Shown piece after piece: positions 8,881 to 23,000 of a stretch of 64,000 nucleotides of DNA (its first letter is position 1; every line of letters starts with the position of its first letter). Below the pieces are notes generated by a model. The model had not been told where the DNA came from. It saw nothing but the letters and a program-made list of their open reading frames with translations, and did no database searches. The translations under genes and the position numbers were made by a program. Source of the stretch: Chryseobacterium sp. E1 (lineage in GTDB: Bacteria; Bacteroidota; Bacteroidia; Flavobacteriales; Weeksellaceae); the NCBI GenBank assembly GCA_019203745.1, contig CP078104.1:3348001-3412000 (forward strand), in the 5' to 3' direction.

Positions 8881-10320
8881 ATGAAAAAAACATATTTTTT
8901 CCTTTCCTTACTGGCTTTAGCAATAACTAATTCTTGTCAGAGCAATGATGAACTGATTACGGAAACTTCTAAAAAGGAAGAAGTACATGACAGGATTGTA
9001 AATGTCACCAATCATGACGGGCGTCCTTTCAGTACCGGTAAAGAATCCGGTTCTGTTCAGGGTAAATTTGTTGCCGGCCCGGGCGGAAGTGTTCTTATGC
9101 AGGGTTTTTACTGGGACGTTCCGGAGGGCGGAACCTGGTGGAATACCGTGAAAGATAAACTGACAGCCTGGTCTGATGCAGGAATCGGTGCAGTATGGCT
9201 TCCTCCGGCCTCAAAAGCGCAGAACGGAGCTTATTCCATGGGATATGATCCTACAGACTATTATGACTTCGGAGATTTTAACCAGAACGGAAGCATTGAA
9301 ACCCGTTTCGGATCCAGAACCAAACTTGAGGCACTTATTACCAAAGCCCATGCTGAAAATATGCAGGTTTATGCAGATATCGTGATCAATCATAACAGTG
9401 GCGGACAGTCTGAGGCCAATCCTTTTACAGGAACCAATACCTGGACCAATTTTTCCGGGATAGCTTCCGGTAAATTTAAAAGAAGCTATAATGACTTCTA
9501 TAAAAATGCCTACGGAAATAATGATGAAGGAGCTTTCGGCGGTTTTCCCGATCTTTGTCATGCTAATCCTTATGTACAGGACTGGCTGTGGGGAAGAGAT
9601 GATTCTGTAGCCAAGTACTATAAAAATGTGATGAAATTTGACGGCTGGAGATTTGATTATGTAAAAGGTTTCGGACCATGGGTGGTGAATACCTGGAATT
9701 CTAAAGTAGGCGGATTTTCCGTCGGAGAATTATGGGACTCCAATGTGAATACCCTGGAATGGTGGGCGAATAACGCAAACAGTTCCGTATTCGATTTTGC
9801 CGCTTATTATAAAATGGATGAAGCTTTTGATAACGGAAACTTAAATGTGCTGAATGATGATATGATGTGGAAAAGAAATCCTTATAAAGCCGTAACCTTT
9901 GTTGCCAATCATGATACAGATGTTATCTACAATAAAATGCCGGCTTATGCTTATATTTTAACCCATGAGGGCTATCCTACCATCTTTTACAGGGATTATG
10001 AAGAATGGCTGAATAAAGAAAGGCTGAATAACCTGATCTGGATTCATAACAATAAAGCTACCGGAACAACCTCTATATTATACACCGACAATGATGAATA
10101 CATCGCAAGACGTAACGGATACAACGGAAATCCCGGGCTTGTAGTCTACATCAATACTTCCTCAAGCTGGCAGGAAAGATGGATCCAGACCAATTGGGCA
10201 AGCCAGCAGATCAAAGATTTTACAGGAAGTTCAAGCTGGTATCCTACAACACAGGCTGATAAATGGGTGAAAATTCAATGTGCCCCGAATTCCTATTCTG
10301 TATGGTCACTGAATCAATAA
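8881..10320 (+). CDS. secreted alpha-amylase lipoprotein (glycoside hydrolase family 13)
   Basis: Hydrolyses alpha-1,4-glucan bonds of starch or glycogen. 479 residues, intact. The signal ends in a lipobox TNSC at residue 19, so it should be a lipoprotein. The GH13 barrel begins at GSVLMQGFYWDVPEGG (about 69). Conserved regions: VYADIVINH (163-171), GWRFDYVKG with nucleophile Asp259, VGELWD with acid/base Glu283, and VANHDTD with Asp345. The late part (ADKWVKIQCAPNSYSVWSL) is the small C-terminal beta domain. Subfamily resembles bacterial GH13_5/6-type amylases. It is a single gene with its own promoter; a 7-bp tandem repeat begins exactly at its stop codon. Confidence 0.93.
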   Translation: MKKTYFFLSLLALAITNSCQSNDELITETSKKEEVHDRIVNVTNHDGRPFSTGKESGSVQGKFVAGPGGSVLMQGFYWDVPEGGTWWNTVKDKLTAWSDAGIGAVWLPPASKAQNGAYSMGYDPTDYYDFGDFNQNGSIETRFGSRTKLEALITKAHAENMQVYADIVINHNSGGQSEANPFTGTNTWTNFSGIASGKFKRSYNDFYKNAYGNNDEGAFGGFPDLCHANPYVQDWLWGRDDSVAKYYKNVMKFDGWRFDYVKGFGPWVVNTWNSKVGGFSVGELWDSNVNTLEWWANNANSSVFDFAAYYKMDEAFDNGNLNVLNDDMMWKRNPYKAVTFVANHDTDVIYNKMPAYAYILTHEGYPTIFYRDYEEWLNKERLNNLIWIHNNKATGTTSILYTDNDEYIARRNGYNGNPGLVVYINTSSSWQERWIQTNWASQQIKDFTGSSSWYPTTQADKWVKIQCAPNSYSVWSLNQ

Positions 10321-10404
10321 GTAATAAGTAATAAGTAATAAGTAATAAGTAATAAGTAATAAGTAATAAGTAATAAGTAATAAGTAATGAGTAATGAGTA
10401 ATGA
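10318..10404. repeat. heptanucleotide tandem repeat (TAAGTAA)n
   Basis: Ten perfect copies of TAAGTAA from 10318 to 10387, then two TGAGTAA variants and a partial copy. The first three bases are the amylase stop codon. Because the unit is 7 bases long, stops occur in all three plus-strand frames. Confidence 0.95.
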
Positions 10405-10441
10405 ATGGATTCAGAACTTATACTTTATAGTTTATAATTCT

Positions 10442-10500
10442 ATTTCTCGCAGATTTATTAAAATAGACACATTTGTGACCTATTTCAGATCTGCGGGAAA
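10442..10500. repeat. long imperfect hairpin
   Basis: Outer arms TTTCTCGCAGAT / ATCTGCGGGAAA and inner arms AAATAG-CACA / TGTG-CTATTT fold into one long interrupted stem between the convergent amylase and DCC genes. There is no T run, so it is a palindromic element or weak bidirectional terminator. Confidence 0.45.
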
Positions 10501-10505
10501 TGATA

Positions 10506-10915
10506 TTACACCTGAATAAACTTCTTTTTCTGATGCTGATCCGGAAGATAGCATTTCTGATTGGCCAGTTTCATCCGGTTTCTGGAAATCATATCATAAG
10601 CCTTATCCCTGAGGAAAGACGGTAAGATTTTTCCAACTGCAGAAAGTTTATAAATACCACCTAGTATATTGGCAATGGCTAATACAGCCTGTGACTTGAT
10701 CAGATAATACCGTCCCGGTTTCCATAGGTACATGGTATTGAATTCCTTGGTATTCAGCCCCCTTTCAAAAAGAAACTGCTGTCCGAATTCTGACTGTAAC
10801 GAAGCAAACATAAACTGATCTTTTCTGTCTCTTTCCAGGATCCACTGAACCCAGAAATTACAGACTCCGCAATCTCCATCAAAAAATACAATATGTTTTT
10901 TTCCCAGATTTCCAT
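10506..10915 (-). CDS. DCC-family thiol-disulfide oxidoreductase-like protein (DUF393), frameshifted
   Basis: About 136 residues. The start at 10915 gives MEIWEKKHIVFF, then the family motif DGDCGVCNFWVQWILERDR with the Cys pair near residues 16-19. The rest includes FLFERGLNTKEFNTMYLW and LPSFLRDKAYDMISRNRMKL, typical of the family. One A is missing in the run near 10896. Family members are predicted thioredoxin-fold proteins with a CxxC-like pair; the substrate is unknown. It starts 4 bases after the stop of the haem-binding gene, so the two are co-transcribed. Confidence 0.85.
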
Positions 10916-10919
10916 GATT

Positions 10920-11387
10920 TTACTGATTTAGTCTGACCTTCCTTTCCGTATCTTCTTTTACTCTTTTAAAGTATTGAACAAGCTCCGCACGCTGCCCATC
11001 TGACAGTTTGGCGTCCTGATGACCTATATAATAAGATTCAAGCGGCATTTCTTTTTTCTCAACCATTTCTATGCACTCTTCCAGTTTATGGATTTGTCTT
11101 TTAGACTCGTACACTGCAAAGGTAGAGAAATTCAAATGTTTTCTGCCTTCATTGATATGATTTTTTACCCACCATGATGCCGGAGAAATATTGGAATACC
11201 AAGGATAGGTGGTTTCATTGGAATGACAGTCATAACATGAGGTTCTGATGATCTTTGCCGTCTTTTCCGGTGTATTTTTAATCTTTAGAAAGTCCATTCC
11301 GGGAGTAGGAGGTGGATTAGTCTTATCAATGGGGAAAAATTGAATGATGACAAATGCAACAAGTAGGACGACGATTATTTTTTTCAT
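10920..11387 (-). CDS. haem-binding domain protein (Haem_bd, c-type CxxCH)
   Basis: 155 residues, intact. An N-terminal signal anchor (MKKIIVVLLVAFVIIQFF) is followed by the haem-attachment motif SCYDCHSNET around residue 50 and WYSNISPASWWVKNHINEG, the signature of the Bacteroidota Haem_bd family (PF14376). The C-terminus is LSDGQRAELVQYFKRV, like the last helix of a small cytochrome. It should be periplasmic with one covalently bound haem. It is the first gene of a two-gene unit with the DCC protein. Electron-transfer partner unknown. Confidence 0.88.
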   Translation of the reverse strand: MKKIIVVLLVAFVIIQFFPIDKTNPPPTPGMDFLKIKNTPEKTAKIIRTSCYDCHSNETTYPWYSNISPASWWVKNHINEGRKHLNFSTFAVYESKRQIHKLEECIEMVEKKEMPLESYYIGHQDAKLSDGQRAELVQYFKRVKEDTERKVRLNQ

Positions 11388-14084
<2,697 letters not shown>

Positions 14085-14106
14085 TAAAAAGTAATTTTAA
14101 AATAGT

Positions 14107-14134
14107 AAAAGGCAGCAGTGATGCTGTCTTTTTT
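14107..14134 (+). terminator. katG terminator
   Basis: Stem GGCAGCA / TGCTGTC with loop GTGA followed by six T. Confidence 0.8.
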
Positions 14135-14160
14135 GTTTAAAAATAAAATAATTTTTGTAT

Positions 14161-14682
14161 TTATTTGTCATCATAAGGATATGGAGGGAGTATCAGCTTT
14201 AAAGAATTGATATAATCCTCATTAAAATAAATAGCCCGTATTTCTTTATATAAAAAGGTTTCCAATTGTAGCCAGGTCGCATTGGGACTGAATAAATGAA
14301 TTTTAAATGATTTTTTTCTGATCAGATCAACCTTGCCAATAAAAGCTCTGGTATGGTCCTTGATCTCAATTCTTATAATTCCTGTTTTAGACTGTAAATC
14401 AGCTAGCAATTTTTCATTACCGCCAAGAGCCAGTACCGGATTATTTCTGGAAATTTCTCCTTTTAGCTGTAATATTCTTTCCTTAAACTGATCATCTTCT
14501 GTAATCTCAATAGTAGCTATATATCTTTTATTGATTAATACATATCCATCTGTGAGATAGTCAACAGGGATATATTTTAAATAGAACCAGTCATCGGAAG
14601 TGTCAATTACGATTCCCTGAAAGTAAACTTTGCTTTTTAATGTAATTGAAACAACTTTATTGATAATGTTTTCCGTATTCAT
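14161..14682 (-). CDS. hypothetical protein with two Sm-like repeats
   Basis: 173 residues, intact; I do not recognise a named family. The two halves look alike: VVSITLKSKVYFQGIVIDTSDDWFYL (residues 9-34) with an Ile-Ala-Thr-Ile-Glu-Ile strand at about 55, and IIRIEIKDHTRAFIGKVDLIRKKSFKIHL (about 101-129) followed by EIRAIYF. Each is a strong-bend beta pattern (V-I-L, F-G-V, F-L, I-I) like an Sm/LSm or SH3-type barrel. A cytoplasmic location is likely, as there is no signal. It stands alone between katG and a small broken gene. RNA binding would be a guess. Confidence 0.7.
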   Translation of the reverse strand: MNTENIINKVVSITLKSKVYFQGIVIDTSDDWFYLKYIPVDYLTDGYVLINKRYIATIEITEDDQFKERILQLKGEISRNNPVLALGGNEKLLADLQSKTGIIRIEIKDHTRAFIGKVDLIRKKSFKIHLFSPNATWLQLETFLYKEIRAIYFNEDYINSLKLILPPYPYDDK

Positions 14683-14778
14683 GATGATTCTGTTTTCAGG
14701 GAGTAAAGATATGAATTGGAGTAGAGTATGCAGGTATTATTGGTATTGATGCGATTAGATTTGTTTTAATTGAAACCT

Positions 14779-14819
14779 AAAAAAACTCCCATACTCTTAC
14801 AATTAAGAATATGGGAGTC
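14779..14819 (-). terminator. terminator for the small minus-strand gene at 14883
   Basis: On the minus strand ACTCCCATA-TCTTA / TAAGA-TATGGGAGT with one mismatch and a 3-base loop, then seven T. Confidence 0.75.
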
Positions 14820-14882
14820 TGAAGTAGTTACCTAAGAATACAGGTAAATGCTTATAAGCACTGGTATTATAGCTGAACCAAA

Positions 14883-15215
14883 TTATTTAGGCTTTTGAAA
14901 AGTATATTTTAACATAACGCCATTTTGCCTTACTAGAGTAATGGTATCCTGAAAAGGTTTTTTTACAACTTTATCCCCTTTTTAGCTGTGGCGATGAAAA
15001 TGTTGTTTTCATTAAGTTCACTTGTAATAGGGTAAAATATAACTTCCCCATTATCTAAATGTAACTTTACTCCTCTGGCATATTCATTTAAATCCAGGAT
15101 GGTACTGTTTATTGAACTTTTATTAAATTGATTATAGTATTCCTTTCCCTTATAATACTGTAAATCTGTAGAGTGACTGACCAGGAAAGGTTTGAATAAA
15201 TGCTGTTCTGTGCAT
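14883..15215 (-). pseudogene. small hypothetical protein, broken frame
   Basis: Not recognised. Reading the minus strand, SHSTDLQYYKGKEYYNQF, NSTILDLNEYARGVKLHLDN, EVIFYPITSELNENNIFIA and DTITLVRQNGVMLKYTFQKP join into one frame of about 110 codons ending at 14883, after one missing G near 14983. The only ATG (15215) is in a different frame from this body, so the 5' end needs a second indel or has been lost. A terminator follows. It may be a real small gene damaged by sequence error or a truncated remnant. Confidence 0.5.
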
Positions 15216-15298
15216 AATTATTTTTATAGAACTTATTCTATTTTTAAAATGTAGTCTCTTTATTTTTGAATTAAAAATATATTTTTGCAGGAAACACA

Positions 15299-18200
15299 AT
15301 GACCATGACGAAAATATATTTTATTTTTATTATGTGCCTTTTTTGTTCCCACAAAGGCTCGTGAATATAATAAAAAGATTCCCTTCAGGTATATAAAAAC
15401 TTTTCATTCCCCAATAAACCTGCCGCCAATTCTTTGTATGAATCTTCTTTGGATAAGTTTTCAGGCTTTGTTGATAATGATCCTGAAAATGATAAAGAGA
15501 TCGGTAAAGCAATCGGAGCTTTCAATGAACTTGATAAAAGTGGAAATTTCACAAGTACCATTAATCCTAACGATCTTACTGAATTACCCATCGGACTTAA
15601 AGAGAATAAATCTAATGTAGAATACAGTATTGTTGTTACCAAGGCAAAATTTACTCCGGAATATGCTCTGATTAATGTATATGCAAGAGTTGCTACACCA
15701 CAGCAGGGAGCTGAAAACGGTAAAAAACACTGTTCTTCGGAGCCGAAAATATAAAACTATCCTATGGAGGAAAAATCATAGGAGATGCAAAACTTTCTTT
15801 GCTGGGAGATATTAATATGCCTTTTAACCAAAATCAGTGGATGCTTACTCTGGAAGGAGGAAGGATAAACAGAGGTAATGGTGAAAGCGTAAATGATAAT
15901 ACCTACGTTACAATGGATTGTGACGGGATCAAAGAACTTTCTTTGAAAGGTAACGTTCAGATTTCCAGAAATGTACTTGTTCCTTTAGACAGTAAAGGAG
16001 CGGTGCTTCCTGAAATGGGAAATAACGGACTTACGAACAGGGTTCGTGGTGATTTTGCTCTTAAGGCAAGCGACTGGAATGATATTTTGGTGAAAGTGAG
16101 TATCAGCCCTTTTGCCATTACTTCTCAGATTAAAAATCAGGATAAAGGCTATTTTTCTTTCTTTGTTAATAATGCTATTTTGGACCTGAGCGACCTGAGA
16201 ACAGATCCCAGTGTACAGTTTCCTCAATATTACAATACCCATGAATATCTGATCGGTGGATCAGAATCCTGGAGAGGTTTATATGTTCAGACTTTAAATA
16301 TCGGACTTCCACAGGAATTCAAAACAGAAGATCATATTGATACAAGGGTTTCTTTTGAGGCCAATAATCTTTTAATTGATGCTTATGGAGTATCCGGAAG
16401 TTTTGCTGCCAATAACCTTTTTCCGATCGAGCGAGGAGTAACCAATAGAGAAAATGCCTGGCGATATTCTCTTGATAAAATTGGAATTGACCTGGCTGCT
16501 TCTAAAATTGTGGGAGCTAATCTGGAAGGAAAAATACAGCTTCCGGTTCAAAAAAATAATGACAGTTCAACGAATACCATTCCAAATTATTTAGGCTATA
16601 GAGGTGCCATCACAGAAGAACAGTATCTGATTTCTGTAACAACTCTCAATGATATTAATTTTGATATCTGGAGCGCTAAAGCAACCATTGCTAAAGGTTC
16701 TTCCATTGAAATGCGGGTGAAAAACAAAGAGTTTCTTCCCAAAGCAATTTTGAACGGCAGCTTGGCTATTGCGGCCAATTCTTCTGCAGATGATAACGAT
16801 CCGGGCAGTAAAAAAGATGCAGATTTTAAGGGGTAGAGTTTGAGGGACTTACCTTACAGACTAAAGCACCATTTGTAACGGTTCAGTATTTTGGAGTAAA
16901 AGGTGAACAGAAATTAGCAGGCTTTCCGGCAAGTATCAGCAATATTGTTGTGGTTGCAGACGGTTCACAGGCCAATTTAGGATTTAATGTGACTGTTGGC
17001 CTACAGGAAGAACGTTTTTCTGCTACAGGAGGTATGATGATTAATGGTTTGATTGTCAGCGAAAATAACAGGCAACGATGGAAATATGATGGCTTCAATC
17101 TTACTAAACTGGCACTTAATAACGTAGATATTGGGGTAGGGAAGATCTCCGGAAGCCTTGAAATCATGCGTAAAGACCCTCTGTATGGTAATGGATTTAA
17201 AGCACATCTTAAGGCTGAAGTTACAGCGCTTAGTAAAATAACAGTGGAAGTAAATGCTGCTTTTGGATACAGTACTTTCAGGTATTGGGGATTTGAAGGA
17301 TCTGTAAAAGGATTGAGTATTCAGGCCACTGCACTTAAAATTACCGGGTTTACAGGAGGAGCGTTTTACCGGATGATTCCTGACCGGGAATTAAGCATGA
17401 ACCCTGCCTATGAAAATAAAGCTTTGGTCCTGAAACCTGATAATACGGTTGGTCTTGCATTAAGAGCGGGTATTTACGGTTCTATTCCAACAGATAAAAC
17501 TATAGATATCATGGCTGGATTCAGCATTTCAACCAATCCAAATGGTGGTTTAGCCAATATCGGATTTATTGGAGAAGCTGTTGTAATGGCTGATCTTACT
17601 AAGCTGGTTCCTGGAGATGCCTTGGCAGGAGCACAGAAAAAATTCAAAGAAATGACCGGGAATTCTAAATTTCTGTCAGATCTGAAAAATAATAAAACAG
17701 TCACCACGTTTTTGGATACCAAAATGGTTGACGAGCAATATCCTGTTACAGAGAAAATTGATGGAGCTATCTATGCCAAGTTGGCGATGAACTATGACTT
17801 TAACAATAGCGTATTCCATGCAAGTCTGGATGTATTTATTGATATTGCCAAAGGAATTATCAAAGGAATCGGTCCTAATGGCCGTGCAGGATGGGCAGTT
17901 GTACACATAGCTCCGGATGAGTGGTATATGCACATTGGTACACCAACCGATATGATTGGTCTTAAGGTTGGTTTTGATAGTTTTTATCTACAGTCGTCCA
18001 GCTACTTTATGGTGGGAACCCGTATTCCGGGAAGTCCGCCGCCTCCGGTTGAGGTTGCAGAAATTCTGGGACTTCAGGTACAGGATCTGGATTATATGAG
18101 CAATCTTAATGCCCTTGGAGACGGAAAAGGTTTTGCCTTTGGGACACACCTTAAGTTTGATACGGGTGATATGACGGCACTGTTTCTGTATGCCCGTTTT

Positions 18201-19988
18201 CAGGCTGGTTTAGGAACAGATATTATGCTTAAAAACTATGGTGAGGCTAAATGTTCCAACCGTGGTGGAGACCAGATCGGGATCAACGGGTGGTATGCTA
18301 ACGGACAGGCTTATGTTTATTTACAAGGAGAATTGGGGATTAAAATCAAACTCTGGTTTATTAAAAAGAAAATTCCAATTATTAAGGCTGGGGTTGCTGC
18401 CTTTTGCAGGCTAAAGGTCCAAACCCGTATTGGGTAAGAGGATATCTTGGTGGGTATTACAACCTGCTTGGTGGATTGATAAAAGGTCGTTTTAGATTTA
18501 AGATGGAATTTGGAGAAGAATGTGTTCTTGAAAATTCATCCGTTCTTGGCGGTATGAAGATTATTACAGATCTGACGCCTAAAAAAGATGAAACAAACGT
18601 TGATGTTTTTGCCATTCCACAAGCGACTTTTGGAGTGCGTGTCAATGAACCTATCGTAATTCCTGAAGATGATGGTGACCATACCTATAAAGTAGTTGTA
18701 GAAAAAATGACCATTATAGATGATCAGGGTAAAGAGATTAAAGGAGTAATAGAGTATGCAAACTCTAAAGATCTTGCCAACTTCGTTTCTGATGATATTC
18801 TTCCTCCTAACAAAACACTGAAAGCATTAGCGCAAGTTAGTTTCATGGAGAAAAAGAATGGTATATATGAAGTAGTAATGGTTGATGGGCAAAAAGCAAT
18901 AGAAATTGAAGAGCGAATATTTACAACAGGCTCAGCTCCAGAAGCCATTCCTCTATCCAATATAAAATATGCATATCCGGTTGTAGATCAGGAAAATTAC
19001 TATAGAGGAGAAACCAGTAACGGTTATATCAAGTTAAAAAGAGGACAGGATTATCTGTTTGAAGATCCGAATTGGGGTACTTCAGTCCTCTTTGCAGCCG
19101 AATCACCAATAGAAAGCAACTTCTCTTATAATAATGCGGATAATATTGTGAATTTCAAGGTTCCGGATCTTGCCAAGCAGAAAGATTATACATTAGCACT
19201 GATTGCAAAAAATAAAAATGGATCTAATGGGGCTTCTGACAATGATACCGTAGAAAATACAGAGAAAACAGAAGAAAGTAGTGATGGGTCAGCTGTTTCT
19301 GTTACAACAGAAATAAAAAAGCACAGAGTCTTTCTAAAAATGGAGAGATCGACAGGCTTTCCTATGTGTTCAGAACCAGTAAGTATAATACACTTTCAGA
19401 CAAGCTTTCTGCTTTAAATTTCAACCCGTTATGGATTAAGTTAAGCTCTGACGTAGTTACATTACAGAATAATATGAACGCTGATGAATACTTTGATGCT
19501 ACTGAAATTTCAGGATCAAAATATACAGATAACAAGCCATTAATCAACCTTACTGCATTAATGGAAGATTCTTTTGCAGGCGAGTTTAAAGGTCTTATCT
19601 ACAATAATTACCCATTTGACGGACTAGAGTTAAACAGAGCGGAAAGCGATGATGATTTTACAGGAATTCCACCAGCAAATGCATTCCCGGTATTTACTTC
19701 ATATCTGCAGTATCTGGGCAATGATAAAGGAAATGCGTTCCTGAAACAGACTTTCCCTTTCAAATATGATCTGTTCAGTTATTATAAAGCAGATTGGTAT
19801 GAGCTTATTTCTAAAGCAGCATCCAAATATGTAGGCGCACCTGCAACTTCACGATCTCACTTATTAATGCTTTACTGGAATCCACATTCGGAACTATTCC
19901 TTCCATAAAGTATAGTGTGAAAGCGAGATACGTTTTGCCAGGGAACAAACAGGGGTCTGAAAAACAAATTAACTATGAATTCAAATAA
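15299..19988 (+). CDS. giant secreted protein of unknown function, first gene of the toxin locus, frameshifted
   Basis: About 1,560 residues after repair; I recognise no named domain. The first residues (MTMTKIYFIFIMCLFFVPTKA) form a signal peptide. The body is rich in beta strands and glycine, with recurrent patterns such as VDIGVGKISGSLEI, GGLANIGFIGEAVVMADLTKLVPGDAL and GYLGGYYNLLGGLIKGRFRFKM. This recalls large envelope barrels or AsmA-like bridge proteins, though that is only a resemblance. The last part (about 18600-19988) has FN3-like strands such as KLKRGQDYLFEDPNWG. Frames change near 15345, 15400, 15733, 16833, 18405, 19330 and 19865. It ends 43 bases before the TANFOR toxin gene on the same strand, so the two are probably an operon. 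By position it may export, present or fold the toxin protein; that is inference. Confidence 0.7.
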
Positions 19989-20031
19989 AGCTGAAGCTTT
20001 ATCTGACCACTCTATATAAAAAACACAGAAC

Positions 20032-23000
20032 ATGATTAAAGATTTTTTAAATCATATCTAAAAAAGCAGCATTACTCTATAAAAGTCATTGTATTATTTT
20101 TACTGTTGATTTCAGGGCTAATGCCAGTGAAAGTGACGGGGCAGCAATATCCTGTAAAGCTGGTTCCTGTTGTCATTCCGCCTTATAGCCTTAGGCTTGC
20201 AGATTATGCAGCCAGTACAGACAATAAGCTGCAGCTTCAGGTTTTAATGACTGATCTTTTAGAGCCACAGCACCAAACAGGGATAAAATTCTCGCTGGAG
20301 GCAGGGCTCAATGCGGTTCCTATAGCAAGATCCAATGATTTTGTTGTAGGAATGAATCCTTTCACGCTTTATCCGGGAAATAATATTACCCTGACGAATG
20401 TAGATTTGCGGTCCCTTTTTGAACTGCAGAATCTGGCAGGCATTAATGCTGTACAATACTCAAAGCCTCTGGCAGATGGAGTATACCAGTTTTGTTTTCA
20501 GGCTTATGATTATTATACCAAGAATAATCTTTCTTCAAAGACGTGTACCACAGTTTTTATGGTACAATATGATCCACCGATGCTTACCCTTCCGCAAAAT
20601 GCAGAAAAAATACAGGCATTAGCTCCTTATGGAGGTGGAGCAGGAGTAATATTCCAGTGGATGCCAAGACAGATTGCTCCAAACACCCGTTATATTTTTA
20701 CATTAAAAGAACTTTGGGATCAGGGCCAGAGCCCTATTTCAGGTTTCCTTTCAGCACCACCGCTTTGGAGAGAAGAAACCTATGCACCCACTTTGTATTA
20801 CGGAATTGATAAAACCCAGCTGATGCCGGGTAAAAGATATGCGTGGCAGGTGCAGGCAATCAGGAAATCCAGTAGTGGGTGCCAATGCTACAGATGATAA
20901 TGGAGTTTATAAAAATAACGGACTGTCTGAAATCTTCTACTTCGATTATGTAGAAAACTGTGCTGTTCCTACTTTGCTTATGGCAAAAAATGTAGGGAAA
21001 GGAAGGGTTGAAATACGATGGAGCCTTGCAGGGCAACCTGGAGGACTGTACAATGTTCAATACAGGAAAAAAGGAAGCAGTGCAGAATGGGCTACTCAGC
21101 AAAGCTATCAGGCAACAGCCATCCTTACAGGGCTTGAAGATAAAACAGAATATGAATATCGCGTAGGAACAGTCTGCGGAAGTGCCCAAACCTTTGGAGA
21201 TTCTAATCCAACAACAGAAGGAAACAGTGCCGGAAATGCATATAGCTACAGTGGAATTCAGTTTTTTACAACCGATGGCAGTTCTTCAAACAATAACTAT
21301 CAGTGCGGCATTATGCCGGCTGTGGATATTGCCAATAAAACTCCTTTGCAGACCATGCTCGGGAATAATGAAGTATTTACAGCCGGAGATTTCCCGGTAA
21401 CCGTATTATCTGCTCAGGGAAGCAATGGTATTTATACAGGAACAGGATTTATTGAAGTTCCCTATTTAGCCGATACAAAAATCAAAGTAAGTTTTACCAA
21501 CATTAAACTCAATACAGATAAAAAACTGATTGAAGGAACCGTTGAAACTACCTATGATCCAAATGAAACAGCTGTACATTATGCATCAGGTGGACTAGGG
21601 AAACTTTTGGAGATGCTGGGGTAAAAGAAGTAATTGTAGATTATGTTATTTCAGATATAAAGTATACTGCAACGCCACCACCAGGAAAAATTACAGTGTA
21701 TGGTGATTCCGGTAATGGAGGATCTCCGAGCCAGCAGGATTTCCCGGGTGGAAAAGACTATGAGATTAAGGATAAAGAAGGAAATATCTGGACCGTAGAT
21801 GAAAACGGAAATGTTACCAAAACAGGCAAGGTTGCAGAAGGTGGAACATCCAATTCAACCAATACAGATGGAGTTTCCGGTAGTGGAATGTAATGCTGTA
21901 ACCCAGTATACTGCTAAAGGAATTAAAATAGACTGGAAAGAAGATGCGGCAGGTAAATTTGCCTACGATACACCGGAGAAAACCAAGCTTCCAACATCCA
22001 AATATCCATCTGTAAAAGATGCAGACAACAATATAGTCTATGTTCCTTATAAAGCTACGGTTAATAAACAGACAGAACTGTTTGATGCCAGAGTGAATAT
22101 CTCTGATCCTTCACTTAAAGATGGGAAAATCATCTTTAAAACGTTGGGCACAGGAAAAGCTATTGAAGTTACAGAACTTAGTAAAACCGATACGGAAAGG
22201 AACTATCAGCTGAAACTTCCGGGTACATTTGATTACGCAGAAGAAGAGGTGATTGCGGTGCTGATGCCTAAAGAAACAGGCTCAAAACAGAAAGTAATCG
22301 GAAGTTTCCGCCTTGTACACCTGAGTCCTGAAGATATTAACGTGAGTTTGGTTGTTGGATGCTGTGTCACAGTCTAATTTACAGGCACAAAGTGCTAAGC
22401 TGAATCAGATTTACAATAAAATTGGAGTAAAATTCAATGTTAAGGAAGAACCTGTTCTAAATATCAGTTCTATTGTAAGTGGTGATACCATTAACAGTGA
22501 AGATTCTGATCTGATGAGTACATATAGCCCTCAGCAGCAGCAGATCAATGCTCTTTATAAAGGTACGGATGCAAGATACGTCCTGTTTGTAACAGACAAA
22601 AATCTTCAACCGGACAGAACGGATATATGCGTCTGAATGGGCAGTTCGGTTATGTGTACGGAAATGCACCCGCCAAAACTGGATCCCATGAACTTGGACA
22701 TGGAGTATTTAAGCTGGAACATCCGTGGAAAGCATTAGGAACCACTGAAAAAGGGACTAATCTATTGATGGATTATGCTGCTGGTGAAGAATTGTCTCAT
22801 CTGGATTGGAAGCAGATCAATGATCCGGCGTTTAAGTTGTATGCGTTCCAGGGGCAGAGTGCGGGAGAAAGTGTAGATAAGACATTTATTTTGATAGAAG
22901 ATGGTTATTTTATGACACCATCTAATAAGCTTATAAAGCTTGTTAAAGGAACAGAATTATCATTTTATTGTAGTCCACCTCAAAGTTATCAAAACAATGT

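Noticed and set aside
10318..10404. CRISPR-like array
   Set aside because: Direct 7-bp tandem units with no spacers; it is a simple tandem repeat.
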